Positions 62,268 through 64,000 of a DNA stretch of 64,000 nt are shown here, one piece after another. Origin of the DNA: Erigeron canadensis (Eukaryota; Streptophyta; Magnoliopsida; Asterales; Asteraceae); assembly GCF_010389155.1 (NCBI RefSeq), contig NC_057761.1, forward strand, positions 11,596,501 through 11,660,500, in the 5' to 3' direction. Both the position numbers and the translations under genes were made by a program. The notes below the pieces were generated by a model. The model ran no database searches. It was not told the DNA's origin and saw only the letters and a program-made list of their open reading frames with translations. The stretch's first letter is position 1; every line of letters begins with the position of its first letter.

Positions 62268-62597
62268 TGTACAACACGATTTTATCACTCGAATTCACAT
62301 CAACAATGGCGGTTTAGTGTGTGTGTGTTTCTTGGTGTTTGTGTGTGTGTTGAGAGAGAATTGGGATCAAGTGTTGTTATTGCAGGTGTAATGGTATGAA
62401 AATGGTGTCAGTTGTCAAGGTTATGCCAAGGTTATGTCAGGTTTGATTTCTAAGGATTGAGGGCTATTTAGTCTAAACTAACCAACTATGCTATTATCAC
62501 AATTACCCCTCAACCTTAGAAATCATCAACACATGACTTAACAACAAGTAAGTCCATAACTTAATTACAATGTATCACTATTTTTGGATTTCTAACA
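62268..62597 (-). repeat. 5' LTR of the nested copia element
   Basis: Pairs with 50780-51111. Most differences are one-base gains or losses (for instance GTACAACA against GTAACAACA), more than expected from substitution decay, so sequence quality near the gap may be poor. Confidence 0.92.
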
Positions 62598-62602
62598 TTA
62601 TC
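62598..62602. repeat. Target-site duplication, right (TTATC)
   Basis: Matches 50775-50779. Confidence 0.9.
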
Positions 62603-62926
62603 ACATTGGTATCAAGCAAACTCATTTTTGATATCGATCTATCACTAAATTTGATCTCAGATTCATCCAAAATCAAAATCAAAACCATTTTTTATACCGT
62701 CGACTTTGTCTTCATTTTTCACCGATCAAATTGCATAAAAATCATAGATTTTGTTCATCAATATTCCTGATAATTTAAAACATAATCCTATCAAGTTTCA
62801 AGTTCCAATTCAATCTAAAAACGAGATTGAAATTTTCAGTTTTTGGCGCTAAAATTTGGGATTTGATCTGTTGTGTTTTTTGCTGAATTTGTTTAAGGAT
62901 TTGTTGCGGAGTTTTGCAAGTTATTT
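62603..62926 (+). other. End of outer element LTR, its PBS and leader
   Basis: ACA closes the outer LTR. TTGGTATCAAGC follows at 62606-62617, a copia PBS with a small deletion relative to TGGTATCAGAGC. The leader then runs to the N gap, with GTTTTTGGCGCTAAAATTTG near 62838. Its gag would lie in or beyond the gap. Confidence 0.75.
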
Positions 62927-63026
62927 NNNNNNNNNNNNNNNNNNNNNNNNNNNNNNNNNNNNNNNNNNNNNNNNNNNNNNNNNNNNNNNNNNNNNNNNNN
63001 NNNNNNNNNNNNNNNNNNNNNNNNNN
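62927..63026. other. Assembly gap of exactly 100 N
   Basis: A run of 100 N, the usual placeholder for an unknown scaffold gap. The open frames that appear to cross it are artefacts. Confidence 0.99.
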
Positions 63027-64000
63027 AACGTTATTCCTAGCATAACTAGAATTAAAGTTAGAATTACGGGTTTCTTTGGAATAGTCCTCGTTGAAAGCTT
63101 CCTTGGTATTGGTTCAAAACATAATTGACTTGTTCGGTAGCCACCTCTTCGCAATCCTCAGTATAGTGCATTCCTCCGCATTTGTTGCACCCGTGTGCAA
63201 TCACTTTGAGGACTTTGTCCATAATGTCCAACCTATCTTTAAAAGTTGAAAATGTTAGATAAAGCTTAAGTTCATGAATTACTCATTGTCGGAGCTGCTC
63301 TCAATGCTAGCCATGGTTCTTCTTGTCCTCTTATATCGATCCTTATCATCCATATCTTGAGCTAAGCTAGCTTGTACCATATCCTCCATTTGGTATGCGT
63401 CATTGATAGACTTGAACAAAAAGTTACCACCGCCGGCTAGATTAATCCTTTTGGGAACCTTAGTTAAACCATAGAAGAAAATCTCTAGATCTATCATTCT
63501 TAAGTCCGTTCCCGTGACAGTTATCGATCATTTCCCTAAGCCTTTTCTGTAAGTGACATCTGTGTCAATAGCAGTCTAGATGTTTGGTCTTACATTATAA
63601 TATGCTTTATAATGTGATTGTCATTAATGAACTTAATATATGCATAGATACTAGATTAAGTTTAACTATCAATTGTGTAATAATCTGCTAAATATGAAAT
63701 GCGACCTCGCATTTATAGGGACAATTACGACCTCGCAATTGGAGGCTCAAATACGAGGCAGGACACAAATGCAACCTCGTATTAGTATCGAGCTGGGCTG
63801 GATTTGCGAGGCCAAACTAGCTGTAGCCCAGATCGTGATGTTCCCAATAAAATATATATATATATATATATACCTAACAAATATTAGGGTTGAACATTTG
63901 TCGAATTTTGAGCATATTTGTGCACGTTAAGTCATCAAATATTGTTCCGCTAGCCTGAAGAAGATCTGCGAGGTAGCAGATAATATAGAGGCCTGTTGTG
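63027..64000. repeat. Near copy of 48086-49080 (gypsy gag remnant plus third-family LTR)
   Basis: Same order and orientation: gypsy gag remnant with CNKCGG knuckle text (minus), then the third-family LTR from about 63564, to the same GCCTGTTGTG end. 974 bp here against 995 bp there. Differences are mostly single-base losses in this copy, often in short homopolymers. The frames here are shadows or broken gag. Confidence 0.95.

Larger units (their letters stand above)
50780..62597 (-). mobile_element. Nearly complete Ty1/copia element, 11.8 kb, nested in a related LTR
   Basis: Minus strand: 5' LTR 62268-62597, PBS 62254-62265, leader with palindromes, gag, protease, integrase, RT, RNase H, a 2.8-kb noncoding tract, PPT, 3' LTR 50780-51111, with a 5-bp target duplication. 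The LTRs are about 331 bp each. The copy has stops and frameshifts in gag and pol, but domains are complete. Affiliation: copia with long coiled-coil gag and several polypurine tracts, so possibly Sirevirus-like; unlike the first element, no env-position ORF is seen. Confidence 0.92.

Noticed and set aside
62856..63154. Open frames spanning the N run on both strands
   Set aside because: They contain only N-derived X residues in the middle; artefacts of the gap.
1..64000. tRNA or rRNA genes
   Set aside because: I looked for tRNA arm patterns and rRNA words and found only tRNA-Met-complementary primer sites of retroelements.

Overview
This is nuclear DNA of a flowering plant. The evidence is spliced genes with GT-AG introns, plant-type genes (ATXR3/SDG2-like and TTL-like), and AT-rich intergenic DNA packed with LTR retrotransposons, Helitrons, MITE-like and MULE-derived relics. 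The style of the retroelements recalls Asteraceae, but that is an impression and not proven here.

Layout. 1-6.9 kb: 5' half of an ATXR3/SDG2-type histone methyltransferase gene on the minus strand, five exons, running off the left edge. 7.8-19.5 kb: a decayed Ty1/copia element on the minus strand (Sirevirus-like: PBS TGGTATCAGAGC, long gag, pol, and a long extra ORF after pol), with broken LTR pieces at both ends. 19.9-20.9 kb: gag remnant of another copia element on the plus strand. 21-30 kb: Helitrons with recognisable termini (21089-22710 and 28191-29347), two tandem foldback elements, a small MITE-like element and tandem repeats. 30.6-34.1 kb: TTL-like TPR gene, plus strand, five exons, apparently lacking the thioredoxin-like C-terminus. 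36.6-38.2 kb: broken MULE-type gene with SWIM and OTU domains. 38.25-38.63 kb: palindromic MITE. 39.6-41.5 kb: relic of a Helitron with a PIF1-helicase scrap, a spliced RPA-like pseudogene and a terminal hairpin. 41.9-44.0 kb: long gypsy-type LTR. 44.4-46.4 kb: inverted repeat enclosing a solo copia LTR. 46.4-48.6 kb: gypsy (Athila-like) remnant. 48.6-50.5 kb: LTR, PBS and gag fragment of a third copia family. 50.5-62.9 kb: a copia LTR and leader (plus) split by a nearly complete copia element (minus, 50780-62597) of the same family with a 5-bp target-site duplication. 62927-63026: 100 Ns. 63027-64000: near copy of 48086-49080 with many single-base deletions.

Only ATXR3-like and TTL-like are ordinary host genes. 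Everything else coding is mobile-element sequence, mostly broken. The points most worth a second look are the nested self-insertion; the AACGATCT palindrome array in the leader of the younger element; the GACCTCG array in the third family; the long open env-position ORF beside a ruined pol; foldback elements built from the same module as Helitron-like elements; and the duplicated sequence around the scaffold gap.
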